DNA from: Gp1-AA145 sp963757135
Lineage (GTDB): Bacteria > Acidobacteriota > Terriglobia > Terriglobales > Acidobacteriaceae
Direction: 5' to 3'
DNA: 64,000 nucleotides
NCBI GenBank assembly: GCA_963757135.1
Contig: CAVWQE010000004.1
Coordinates: 744,001-808,000, forward strand
The notes under the pieces were generated by a model, which was not told the origin of the DNA, searched no databases, and saw only the letters and a list, made by a program, of their open reading frames with translations. Below are positions 32,381-40,479 of this stretch, piece after piece. Both the position numbers and the translations under genes were made by a program. The stretch's first letter is position 1, and every line of letters starts with the position of its first letter.

Positions 32381-33205
32381 ATGGCGGCCTCCGTCTGGTC
32401 TGGATATCTTACCTTCGGCTTGATCTCAATGCCGGTGCGCCTGCACTCAGGCGCCCGTAGCTCCGGTATCTCTTTCAACCAGCTTCATCGCACCGATCTT
32501 CACCGCGTCAAGCAGCAGCTCATCTGCCCGCTGGACAACAAGGTGCTGGATCGCAGCGAGATCGTAAAGGGCTACGAGTACCGGAAGAACGAGTACGTCG
32601 TCGTCGAGCCGGAAGAGATCAAGAAGATTGAGCCTAAGACCGCGAAGACAATGGAAATTCTCGAGTTCGTCAAATCGAGTGAGGTGGACCCCGTTTATTT
32701 CGAGTCCTCGTACTATATGCTTCCCGAGGAAGCCGGCCGGCGCCCATACGCTCTGCTTACGAAGGCGCTTGAGGAAAGTGAATACGTCGCTATCGCCAAG
32801 CTCACCATGCACAACCGCGAGTACACCGTTTTCCTGCGTCCGCACGAAGGCGGAATGATGCTGCACACCATGTACTACGAAGAGGAAGTACGCAAGGTGG
32901 AAGGCTTCGGCGCACCTGATGTTGAATTGAAAGAGGCGGAAGTAAAAGTCGCGCACCAGTTGATTGAAGCGCTGGCCGCCGAGTGGGACCCGGAAAAATA
33001 TCACGACGACTTCCAGGAAAATCTAAAGAAGCTGATCCAGACCAAGCTCGAGGGCGGCGAAGTCGCGGAAGTCGAGAAGCCCAAGAAGCTGGCGCCTGTC
33101 GTCGATTTGATGGCCGCGCTCAAACAAAGCCTGGCGCAAATGGAAGGCAAGAAGAAGCCGGTTGCGACCGAAACCGAACCCACGCGGAAACGCGCGAAGC
33201 GGTAA
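32381..33205 (+). CDS. ku: Ku DNA-end-binding protein
   Basis: Prokaryotic Ku, which binds double-strand break ends as a homodimer and recruits LigD in non-homologous end joining. The 274 residues have VWSGYLTFGLISMPVRLHSGAR, the bridge region with VDPVYFESSYYMLPEE, LFLRP-like VFLRPHEGGMMLHTMYYEEEVR, and a basic C-terminal tail (TRKRAKR) of the kind that promotes DNA threading. GAGG precedes the ATG. No ligD is in the window, so the pair is split or LigD is elsewhere. It is followed by a nine-base periodic repeat. Confidence 0.96.
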   Translation: MAASVWSGYLTFGLISMPVRLHSGARSSGISFNQLHRTDLHRVKQQLICPLDNKVLDRSEIVKGYEYRKNEYVVVEPEEIKKIEPKTAKTMEILEFVKSSEVDPVYFESSYYMLPEEAGRRPYALLTKALEESEYVAIAKLTMHNREYTVFLRPHEGGMMLHTMYYEEEVRKVEGFGAPDVELKEAEVKVAHQLIEALAAEWDPEKYHDDFQENLKKLIQTKLEGGEVAEVEKPKKLAPVVDLMAALKQSLAQMEGKKKPVATETEPTRKRAKR

Positions 33206-33223
33206 GGCAAAGACCCTTTACCG

Positions 33224-33388
33224 CCGGGTACGCCGAGGTCGCCGAGAATATTGGTGGACATTCCAATCGTTGACTGGCATCTCTCTGGAGTTGAATTTCC
33301 TTTGCGTACCGGATTGATCTATTGATCTCTGCGATTAAAAGCTTGTGAAGTGTCTTCGCGAACTTTGCGCCCTTTGCGGTTAAAGCTT
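33224..33388. repeat. inverted repeat with nine-base periodicity after ku
   Basis: The left arm near 33224 is ACCGCCGGG / TACGCCGAG / GTCGCCGAG. The right arm near 33352-33388 is TTCGCGAAC / TTTGCGCCC / TTTGCGGTT, approximately inverse. The interior of about 100 bases has no frame that I can identify. It starts 19 bases after the ku stop. The rest of the 364-base gap to 33569 holds nothing else recognised. Confidence 0.65.
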
Positions 33389-33569
33389 CGACTGCGGTTT
33401 TCGCAAGCAGGAGTGCGGCCCAAACCGCTGTTTTGCCAGCTTTTAACGCCTTTTTACCCGCCTAAGCTGGCTCTCATCTAGCCAGATACTTCCGTCACTA
33501 CTGCTGTGCGTTGCGGTTGGATACGATTCCGATATTCGGAACCAATTCCTTCGGATGGACTGAAAAGCT

Positions 33570-34196
33570 ATGAAAATGACCGGCAAACGCATCTTTACCG
33601 CCATCACCCTGGTGCTTGGGTTCATCAGCTTGTACCAAGTACTCAGCAAACCGGAGCCGGTTGCAAATCCGAAAACGCCGGAAATCGCTCGCGCCAACGC
33701 GCAGTCCTTCGACCAGAAACTCGCAGAGCTCCAGGCGCCACGAGCCGAGGGCAGCGACCCGACCGAAGTGCACTTCAGCTCCGATGAAGTCAGCGCCGAA
33801 TTGTCGCAATCCATGGGTGCGACGCCTGCACCCGCACCAGCAGCCAAGCCTATCAGTGCGACTCCAGCCTCTCCCGATTCGACCATCGGTCGAGGCGAAG
33901 TTCAGGTTAAGGACTACCAGGTCAAGCTCGAAGGCGATGTGGCGCGAGGCCAGTTTGTGACCCAGGTCGCGGGCAAAGACCTCTACGTCACCGTTGCTGG
34001 GCATCTGGGCTCGCAAGACGGCTACGTCACCTTTGAACCTACAGAATTCAAGGTTGGCGACATGAGCATTCCAGTTTCGCTGGTCAACTCGGCATTGCAG
34101 GAGAAACTCGCTGAGCAGCGGGAGCAACTGAAGTTGCCGGAAGGTATTTCCAGCCTGCATGTGGAGAACGGCGAATTAGTGATCACGCAGAAATGA
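33570..34196 (+). CDS. uncharacterised exported or membrane-anchored protein
   Basis: A 208-residue protein, not recognised. Residues 1-25 form a hydrophobic N terminus after MKMTGKR, acting as a signal anchor. Residues 30-105 are a low-complexity, Pro/Ala/Glu-rich linker (ATPAPAPAAKPISATPASP). Residues 110-208 are a compact beta domain: VQVKDYQVKLEGDVARGQFVTQVAGKDLYVTVAGHLG, then YVTFEPTEFKVGDMSIPVSLVNSAL and LHVENGELVITQK. The pattern strand-strand-G-D-M-x-I-P-x-x-L-V-N looks like DUF2993-type lipid-binding proteins, but this is a weak resemblance. Confidence 0.72.
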   Translation: MKMTGKRIFTAITLVLGFISLYQVLSKPEPVANPKTPEIARANAQSFDQKLAELQAPRAEGSDPTEVHFSSDEVSAELSQSMGATPAPAPAAKPISATPASPDSTIGRGEVQVKDYQVKLEGDVARGQFVTQVAGKDLYVTVAGHLGSQDGYVTFEPTEFKVGDMSIPVSLVNSALQEKLAEQREQLKLPEGISSLHVENGELVITQK

Positions 34197-34227
34197 GCGT
34201 GGGCGGCTCGGATATTCTGTCTGCCGC

Positions 34228-34965
34228 TTAGCTTCGTCGCCGATAAAAGACTTGAAATTCGAATCCCGGATTGACTGGAAACAACTCAGCAATCTTGCGC
34301 AGCCTCTCCGCCAGCGCAGCCGGTGCAAGCAGGGGATAGTCGCGTTCGCGCAGGTCCTGATAGTCAACATCGAGAAACAGCGACAGCAGATAAATTGAAA
34401 TCGCGTCGGAGAAAGCGGCTGCCAGGTATTCGTTCTTATGCTTTTCCGTATCGGAACCGTGGCCGGCAGCCAGCTTGCGCGACTCCCATCCGTCGAGAGA
34501 AGTTTCACCGCGGACGCTGGAACTCGCCTGTTTCCAAACCAAATCTGCGAATTCCTTTGAAACTCCCGCGCGCTCCACAAAAGCATGCCCAACATTGATA
34601 TAGAACTCGAATGCGATGGAGAATTTATCATCCATCAAACGCGTAGAGATGAACACGCATTGTGATCCGCCCAGTTCGAGATTGCGATGACAGACGGCGT
34701 TATCACTGAGTGCTACGTCGTAGCGGTCGGCGATGACCGTCTGGTCGCCTTGGTTTACCGTAAGCGGAACGAAGTAGTAGGCCTTGCGCTCCAGAGCGCC
34801 AGCAATTGGCTTGGGGACGGCAGAGATCATCCGCTCGACTTCCGTCACGGAAATGCTCATCTCACCGGCAATGGCGTAACAGATGCCATTCTGTGCCTGA
34901 GAGACTGGCGCCTCACGGACAACATCAGCGGGTTGGCGGGTTATGGCTTGAGCAGCTTGTGACAT
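34228..34965 (-). CDS. uncharacterised protein, 245 residues
   Basis: Not recognised. It is soluble, without signal peptide. Notable segments are GICYAIAGEMSISVTEVERMISAVPKPI, KAYYFVPLTVNQGDQTVIADRYDVALSDNAVCHRNLELGGSQCVFISTRLMDD, FINVGHAFVERAGVSKEFADLVWKQA and the C-terminal DYPLLAPAALAERLRKIAELFPVNPGFEFQV. HNLE-like and HAF His residues and several Asp could bind metal, but I see no classical motif. ATG 34965 follows a second in-frame ATG at 34968. It is next to, and codirectional with, a glycosyltransferase gene, with a 35-base gap. Confidence 0.68.
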   Translation of the reverse strand: MSQAAQAITRQPADVVREAPVSQAQNGICYAIAGEMSISVTEVERMISAVPKPIAGALERKAYYFVPLTVNQGDQTVIADRYDVALSDNAVCHRNLELGGSQCVFISTRLMDDKFSIAFEFYINVGHAFVERAGVSKEFADLVWKQASSSVRGETSLDGWESRKLAAGHGSDTEKHKNEYLAAAFSDAISIYLLSLFLDVDYQDLRERDYPLLAPAALAERLRKIAELFPVNPGFEFQVFYRRRS

Positions 34966-35003
34966 CAATTTGCGTTGATCAATTTTCTGGTAACAGAACT
35001 ATT

Positions 35004-36131
35004 CTAGCTCACTACCTCGCGATATCCGGCAAGAACCTCACTCACCGACCGGTCCCAGGAGAACTTCTTTACCTGTTCGTAGCCGGCACAGCGCAGCTTT
35101 TCCCGTAATGTCTGGTCCAGCAGCACGTGTTGCAAGGCGCGCATCATCTCAAACAGATTCTCCGGATTGACCATGACTGCGGCATTGCCCACGACTTCCG
35201 GAATTGACGACGTATTCGAAGTCAGCACCGGAGTACCGTGTGCCATGGCCTCGAGCGGCGGGAGTCCGAAGCCTTCATACAAAGACGGGAAGACGAAGAC
35301 CTTGGCGATATCGTAGAAAATCCGCAGCACATCAATCGGCACGAAGCCCAGGAAGCGGACATCGTTCTGCACGCCGCCGCGAACCACGGTTCGCCGTAAA
35401 TCCGGATGTTTCGACAGTTCGTCTCCGATGATGATCAGTTTCAGATCGGGGTAGACATCCAGCTTGGCCAGTTCTGTTTTCAGCGCCGAAAATGCCTCAA
35501 TGATCCGGACTAGATTTTTGTGCGGGCTGATGCGGCCGGCGTAGAGAAGAAATGGATAGGTAATCTGATAGCGCTCGGCCAGCATCTGCCGGTCGGTATC
35601 GGTGGCGTGGCCGGTGAGAAAACGGGGATCGATTGCGTTGTAGATGACCTCGATGCGGCTGCTATCGATTCCGAAGAGATTTTGCACTTCGCTTTTGGTG
35701 AACTGTGAAACGGCAAATATCCGCGCGGCGTTTTTCAGTACCCGCCGCGTCATGTGGAAGTGGAGGGTGCGCTTGAAATTCGAGCCGTTGCGGGCGCGGT
35801 ACATGTGCTCGAGCAGATCGTGCACCGTGACCACATAAGGGCACGGCAGGTACCGTGGCAGCCAAAATAAATAAGGAATATGAACCAGTTCGCAGCCCTG
35901 GCGTCGAACCACAGTATGACCCTCCCAATACCCTTTCGGCGTGTCGGAAGGAGGGACTGTGACCGCCTGAAAGTTTTCCGGCAACGGCCCGATCTCGTGC
36001 ACCTTCTGCTCCGGGCCGAGCAGCAGATATTCGTTCTCGTGATCGAGACGGGCCAGAGCGCGCACGATGTTGCGCGTGTACGTGCCCACACCGAACTCGT
36101 TCATCCGGCGAATATCGATGGCAATCTTCAC
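35004..36131 (-). CDS. glycosyltransferase, GT4 family
   Basis: A 375-residue GT-B enzyme that transfers a nucleotide-activated sugar, probably to an exopolysaccharide or glycolipid. The N-terminal domain begins MKIAIDIRRMNEFGVGTYTRNIVRAL with the G-x-G-x-Y-T loop. The GT1-type C-terminal domain has FLLYAGRISPHKNLVRIIEAF, KLIIIGDE, VRFLGFVP and the E-x7-E sugar-nucleotide site EGFGLPPLEAMAHGTPVLTSN. No other polysaccharide genes adjoin, so the acceptor cannot be inferred. Confidence 0.93.
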   Translation of the reverse strand: MKIAIDIRRMNEFGVGTYTRNIVRALARLDHENEYLLLGPEQKVHEIGPLPENFQAVTVPPSDTPKGYWEGHTVVRRQGCELVHIPYLFWLPRYLPCPYVVTVHDLLEHMYRARNGSNFKRTLHFHMTRRVLKNAARIFAVSQFTKSEVQNLFGIDSSRIEVIYNAIDPRFLTGHATDTDRQMLAERYQITYPFLLYAGRISPHKNLVRIIEAFSALKTELAKLDVYPDLKLIIIGDELSKHPDLRRTVVRGGVQNDVRFLGFVPIDVLRIFYDIAKVFVFPSLYEGFGLPPLEAMAHGTPVLTSNTSSIPEVVGNAAVMVNPENLFEMMRALQHVLLDQTLREKLRCAGYEQVKKFSWDRSVSEVLAGYREVVS

Positions 36132-36201
36132 AGAGAGATTTTACGCGCTGGGGGAAAGAGCGGTATTCATGGCCGCGAGGAGTCGCGCAATCCGGCTTCG
36201 G

Positions 36202-36384
36202 TCAGCGGCGCGGAACGCGCCTGAGTTCAGGCATAGTCCCGCCCAACAACGCGAGTCTCCGAGCGCTTTCCCGCTCGATCAGCGCCCTGAGAGCTTCACC
36301 AATAAGCGCGCTCTTTTCAGCTATGCCGGTTAATTCCTGCGCGATGCGGATGAGATCGTCGTCAAGGGCGACAGTTATTCGCAT
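36202..36384 (-). CDS. VapB-type antitoxin, without a toxin partner
   Basis: A 60-residue ribbon-helix-helix-like protein of the DUF2191/VapB type: MRITVALDDDLIRIAQELTG, EKSALIGEALRALIERESARR, then LALLGGTMPELRRVPRR. AAGGGG six bases before ATG 36384 supports the start over an upstream one at 36420. In intact modules a PIN-domain VapC follows directly. Here the next 70 bases encode no such protein (only MNTALSPSA then stop), and then the glycosyltransferase begins. The antitoxin is thus orphaned, or its toxin was deleted. Confidence 0.82.
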   Translation of the reverse strand: MRITVALDDDLIRIAQELTGIAEKSALIGEALRALIERESARRLALLGGTMPELRRVPRR

Positions 36385-36477
36385 GGCTGCCCCTTTATCA
36401 GCATTATTAACGGCATGCAAGCCAACTCATCTTCCCCACTGTTCAGCCGGCTAAGCTGAGGCTATCATTTCAACGCT

Positions 36478-37020
36478 ATGAACACACAAGAGCTCGGGGA
36501 GGAATATCGAAGCAAGAGCGATGAGGAACTGCTTCGACTTGCTCTGGTTCCGGAAGAACTGACCACAGAAGCGCGGGTTGCGCTTACAGGTGAATTGGTC
36601 AGACGACGCATTAATGACGAGACGCACCTAACCGTAGCACGAAAACAGGAGGCCGAGCGCAAAACTGCGAACGACAGAGACATTGGCACGCTTGGCCTGA
36701 TTCACTTTTGCGGAATTGGCCGGCTCCGGCTCGGACGCGCTGATCGGATCTATAGTACTGACACCGATCTTGAACAATTCAGAACCACGGTCTTCATAGT
36801 GCTCTTTTGCTTTCCACTGATTCCTAGGGGAACTTATTTGGTCGAGCGCAAGCCTGCCTTTCCAGATCACTTAAAGGTCTTGGAGAAACTGCCCCTGGAC
36901 TGGGAACAAATTTTAAAGGTATGGATTGTGGCCATTGGCAGCATATTCGCCGCTATCTTGGTTATTCAGATTGCGGCTTCCGATACGGTATGGCGGCTTT
37001 GGCATCGATTATTCGGATAA
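36478..37020 (+). CDS. membrane protein with the acidobacterial Y-x-S-x-S-D-E-E-L N-terminal motif
   Basis: A 180-residue protein. Residues 1-48 (YRSKSDEELLRLALVPEELT, then EARVALTGELVRRRI) are a short helical motif that I associate with many otherwise unrelated membrane proteins of Acidobacteria. Residues 70-135 contain a beta segment and a hydrophobic hairpin (FRTTVFIVLFCFPLIPRGTYLVERKP), and residues 145-168 a transmembrane helix. Function is unknown. It is divergent from the antitoxin gene. Confidence 0.7.
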   Translation: MNTQELGEEYRSKSDEELLRLALVPEELTTEARVALTGELVRRRINDETHLTVARKQEAERKTANDRDIGTLGLIHFCGIGRLRLGRADRIYSTDTDLEQFRTTVFIVLFCFPLIPRGTYLVERKPAFPDHLKVLEKLPLDWEQILKVWIVAIGSIFAAILVIQIAASDTVWRLWHRLFG

Positions 37021-37058
37021 GGAACAACCGAACACATATGAGCTGAAGTCCTCTATGC

Positions 37059-38342
37059 CTACACCCCCGCGTGCGCCTTCTCTCTGCGCTCGGCATACAG
37101 CGGAAATGCGTCGGCCAGTTCCAGCACCTGACGACGAATCTTGCCGAGCACAGCGGTATCCGTGCGCCCGTTCAGCGCTTCCGCGATCCAGCGGCCCACC
37201 TGCCGCATTTCATTTTCTTTCATGCCGCGCGTGGTCAGCGCGGGCGTTCCGATGCGGATGCCGCTCGGCTTCATTGGCGGATTGACGTCAAACGGAATTG
37301 CGTTCTTGTTGACCGTGATTCCCGCCTCGCCCAGCGCCTTCTCGGCGTCACTGCCGAACATTCCTTTAGCGAAGACGTCTACCAGCATCAGGTGCGTGTC
37401 GGTGCCGCCGGAGATGATACGGAAGCCTTCAGCGGCGAGTGTCTCCGCCAGCACTTTGGCATTGGCGACAATCTGCTTGGCATAGCTGCGGAAGTCCGGT
37501 TGGAGCGCCTCGCGGAAGCAGACAGCTTTTGCCGCAATGATGTGCACCAGCGGCCCGCCTTGCATGCCGGGGAATACAACTTTGTCGATTGCGGCGGCGA
37601 ATTCCTGCTTGGAAAGAATCATGCCCGCGCGCGGTCCGCGCAGCGTCTTGTGCGTGGTCGAAGTCACGATGTGCGCGTGCGGCACCGGTGAAGGATGCAC
37701 ACCTCCTGCGACCAGTCCCGCGAAGTGCGCCATGTCCACGAGATAAAGCGCGCCGACTTTGTCCGCGATGTGCCGCATGCGAGCGAAATCGATGATACGG
37801 GGATAGGCACTGCCGCCACCGATGATCAGCTTGGGGCGCTCTTTCTCCGCCAGCTTTTCCAGATCGTCGTAGTCGATCGTTTCCGTTTCTTTGGTCACGC
37901 CATACGGGACGATCTTGTAAGTTTTGCCGGAGAAATTCAGATGATGCCCGTGCGTCAGATGGCCGCCGTGCGCGAGATTCAGTCCAAGAACCGTATCTCC
38001 GGGCTGGATCACCGCCGCATAAGCTTCCATGTTCGCCTGGGATCCCGCATGCGGCTGGACGTTCGCATGTTCTGCGCCGAAAAGCTGTTTCGCGCGATCG
38101 CGCGCCAGGTTCTCGACGACGTCGGCATATTCGCAGCCGCCGTAGTATCGCTTGCCCGGATATCCCTCGGCATATTTATTGGTGAACACCGAGCCCATGG
38201 CTTCCAGCACCGCCTCGCTGACGAAATTCTCGGAGGCGATCAACTCCAGGCCTTCGTGCTGGCGGCGAGTTTCGTTGTCAATGGCTGCGGAGATTTCAGG
38301 GTCGGCTTCAGCAAGCGGGCGGGACATGGTGGAATTATTCAT
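37059..38342 (-). CDS. glyA: serine hydroxymethyltransferase
   Basis: PLP enzyme that converts serine and tetrahydrofolate to glycine and methylene-tetrahydrofolate. The 427-residue protein has LIASENFVSEAVLEAMGSVFTNKYAEGYPGKRYYGGCE, HAGSQANMEAY, LAHGGHLTHGH, DMAHFAGLVAGG and the PLP-lysine segment TSTTHKTLRGPRAG. The ending is KIRRQVLELADAFPLY. ATG 38342 is chosen; TTG 38348 and ATG MSRPLAE are alternatives. No glycine riboswitch was seen upstream. Confidence 0.97.
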   Translation of the reverse strand: MNNSTMSRPLAEADPEISAAIDNETRRQHEGLELIASENFVSEAVLEAMGSVFTNKYAEGYPGKRYYGGCEYADVVENLARDRAKQLFGAEHANVQPHAGSQANMEAYAAVIQPGDTVLGLNLAHGGHLTHGHHLNFSGKTYKIVPYGVTKETETIDYDDLEKLAEKERPKLIIGGGSAYPRIIDFARMRHIADKVGALYLVDMAHFAGLVAGGVHPSPVPHAHIVTSTTHKTLRGPRAGMILSKQEFAAAIDKVVFPGMQGGPLVHIIAAKAVCFREALQPDFRSYAKQIVANAKVLAETLAAEGFRIISGGTDTHLMLVDVFAKGMFGSDAEKALGEAGITVNKNAIPFDVNPPMKPSGIRIGTPALTTRGMKENEMRQVGRWIAEALNGRTDTAVLGKIRRQVLELADAFPLYAERREKAHAGV

Positions 38343-38388
38343 CGCCAACTATCCTAAACGCGGCGCGATGGAATCGCCAGAGGCCGCT

Positions 38389-38847
38389 CTAGGCTGCTGT
38401 GTGCCCTTTCGACTGTTTTTTGGGCGCAGTTTCAGGAGCATCGTATTCGTCCAAGACCTTGCCCGGGAGAATCTCCCGCAGCGCCCAATTAATGCGCTTA
38501 ACCGAATTCTCGATTTCCTCGACTTGCTGGGCGTGTCCGTGAACATAAACCGAATCCACGATGACTTGAAGCGCGTTGCGGACATGGTGGTTCATCAACT
38601 CAATCGTTTTCAGTTTTTCGTTCAGGTGTTTCGAGCGAGTGTACTCGTAACGGTAAACGAGAACAGATGCGATGAGAGCCCCGCAAAGATCATCGAAGGC
38701 GCGATGCCAGGGTCCCAGGCCATAGTGGACCGAGAGTTCGTCGGCAAGAAGAAGAAACATCAGCACGATCAGACCGTAGACGACCGCGGTCATTCCCGGA
38801 TGAAAGACTCCCCTGCTGCTCCTCAATGAGAAGTTTTTGTCAGGCAT
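38389..38847 (-). CDS. membrane protein with a lone histidine-kinase dimerisation (DHp-like) segment
   Basis: A 152-residue protein with two transmembrane helices (about 20-37 and 53-70) and a cytoplasmic helical hairpin. The first helix of the hairpin has EKLKTIELMNHHVRNALQVI, which closely resembles the H-box of HisKA-type kinases, and the second runs to about residue 130 (VEEIENSVKRINWALREIL). No ATP-binding domain follows; the protein ends in a short Lys/Ala tail. It could be a phosphotransfer partner, a decoy dimerisation partner, or a decayed kinase. It is upstream of glyA with 46 bases between. Confidence 0.72.
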   Translation of the reverse strand: MPDKNFSLRSSRGVFHPGMTAVVYGLIVLMFLLLADELSVHYGLGPWHRAFDDLCGALIASVLVYRYEYTRSKHLNEKLKTIELMNHHVRNALQVIVDSVYVHGHAQQVEEIENSVKRINWALREILPGKVLDEYDAPETAPKKQSKGHTAA

Positions 38848-38902
38848 ACATTACATTGAACTGATTTGGAGTCCGGGAAGCAAGTGGGGGCAACTCTGAA
38901 CA

Positions 38903-40021
38903 CTATCGTTTGAACGACCTGCCTAAGAACGACGCCAGATGCCAGCCGTCCATATATTTGTAAGGGGTTTCGCCAATGGAATAGTGACCGCAGGGCAGCG
39001 CAACAGCTTTGTAGTCGAGACCGTGAGCCTTGAATTGCTCGACCACCTGACGCGAAAACTCCGGCAGAAATGTCAGGTCGTACTTCGCGTAAATGATCAG
39101 CGACCTGCGCTTAAAGCGCGCGAACTGGTCGAAGTATGACATCGGGCTGATCGCTGTAAATAATCCGCGCAAGCGTTCGACATCGATATGCGGCTCGATC
39201 CCTTGCCGGACATGGCGTGTGGACTGCCCATGCCAAAGCACATCCGCAAAGTAGGTTGAAGCATGATTGAAGGCCGCGACCTCGATGCGCGCATCGTGCG
39301 AAGCGGCCAGGAACCCGTAGCAGGAGCCGAGGCTGGTTCCCACGAGTCCCAGCTTCTCGTATCCCTGTTGCTGGAGCCAATCCAGGCAGCAGCGGAGATC
39401 GATTACGCCCTGGCGCGCGGCATCGAGGGTGCGACCAATATTGGCCGAAACCGCGTAGTCGGCGCGGCGAAGCTCTGCTGGACGGCGAATGTCGTGGTAC
39501 GGCATGCTCAGCCGCAGCACCGAAATTCCCAGGCGGTTCAGAATTCCGCACAGGGAGTTGTGGCTGAGCGCGTCAGAATTCCACTGCGGCAGCATCACCA
39601 CCGCGCTCTTGCCTTTAGCAGGAAACCAGCGCGCGTTGGCAAGATTGTTTTCCGGATGCGGCGTATGCACCGGAGAGGTGAAGCGCAAAAACTGCGCACT
39701 CTGTCCACGAACTTTTTCTTCCAACCGGGGATCGGGCACGTCGCGGGTGCTGAAGACCTGGACAGCGCGCGTCTCCAGCTGAAAATCGGAAGGCACCTTG
39801 TATGAAAAGAATTCGTCGCTCGCCGCCAGCGCGCGGGTGTTGTAATCGCGGAGATAGCTTTCGCACTCGGCTGGGGTCTGCGTTGGCTGCGAGCCGTTGC
39901 GGCAGGGCCAGCCGCGCGTCCACTCGATGCCCCACTCCAGCGGACGGACTACGCGGTTGTTGTCCACCTGGGTGAGCCGGGTTTCCCAGTTGTACATCCA
40001 GCGCGAATAGAGGGAACGCAT
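38903..40021 (-). CDS. alpha/beta hydrolase related to ABHD18
   Basis: A 372-residue alpha/beta-hydrolase fold. The nucleophile elbow is GTSLGS (in KLGLVGTSLGSCYGFLAASHD), with the oxyanion region at VVMLPQWNSDALSHNSLCGIL and a late His in ALPCGHYSIGETPYKYMDGWHL. The order and the W-N-x-D-A and Y-M-D-G-W-H motifs resemble the ABHD18/DUF2048 group. Substrate unknown. I used ATG 40021 (MRSLYSRWMYNWETRL); the frame is open to 40090 but the heptad arm lies there. Confidence 0.82.
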   Translation of the reverse strand: MRSLYSRWMYNWETRLTQVDNNRVVRPLEWGIEWTRGWPCRNGSQPTQTPAECESYLRDYNTRALAASDEFFSYKVPSDFQLETRAVQVFSTRDVPDPRLEEKVRGQSAQFLRFTSPVHTPHPENNLANARWFPAKGKSAVVMLPQWNSDALSHNSLCGILNRLGISVLRLSMPYHDIRRPAELRRADYAVSANIGRTLDAARQGVIDLRCCLDWLQQQGYEKLGLVGTSLGSCYGFLAASHDARIEVAAFNHASTYFADVLWHGQSTRHVRQGIEPHIDVERLRGLFTAISPMSYFDQFARFKRRSLIIYAKYDLTFLPEFSRQVVEQFKAHGLDYKAVALPCGHYSIGETPYKYMDGWHLASFLGRSFKR

Positions 40022-40205
40022 CGGTTCTAGGATAGCAAGGTGGGCCCTGATGGCCGCCCTGTTCCGCATTCTGGGAGCCGCATTCAGCACTCAGCAGTCA
40101 GCATTCAGCCCTGAATGGTTATGGCGCACGGCGCCGGAACCTCTCGTTGCAAAAGAGCCTTTTTCACTTCTGCCAAGACAGTCGAGCAGAAAGGCTCGGG
40201 ATTTG

Positions 40206-40345
40206 CACGCGATTGAGTGAGCGGGAACCCGCTATCTCACGTTCCCAACCCGCGAAGTGGACGACATATAGTTAGCCCACCGCGTAAGCGGTGGGTAGAA
40301 TCGCCATCGAAACCGAGTCCCAGAGGGACGGCACAAGCTCTTGCG
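40206..40345. repeat. REP-like palindrome cluster
   Basis: This includes GAGCGGGAACCCGCTATCTC, CCCACCGC-GTAA-GCGGTGGG and AGTCCCAGAGGGACGGCAC. The second and third are of the same type as those at 12716-12836 (GTAA loop in the first, GTCCC/GGGAC stem in the second). It lies inside the loop of heptad hairpin 9. Confidence 0.68.
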
Positions 40346-40383
40346 ACATTCGACGTAAAAAACGCAACACACCTCAAAACCAA

Positions 40384-40449
40384 CTGCAGATTCCTCGACT
40401 GCGCGGATGTTCGCGAGCGAACATCCTGTACGCTCGGGATGACAGCGAA
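40384..40449. repeat. TGTCAT-CCCGAGCG palindromic element
   Basis: Reversed, it reads GCTGTCATCCCGAGCGTACA, then a TGTTCGCTCGCGAACA palindrome, then GTCGAGGAATCTGC. The same order of parts, with different central palindrome bases, occurs in ispE at 19282-19349. Confidence 0.72.
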
Positions 40450-40479
40450 GGAAGATGCCTGAGTGCTGAATGCTGATTG

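Noticed and set aside
38299..38400. Glycine riboswitch before glyA
   Set aside because: The 46-base gap to the preceding gene is too short and has no matching structure.
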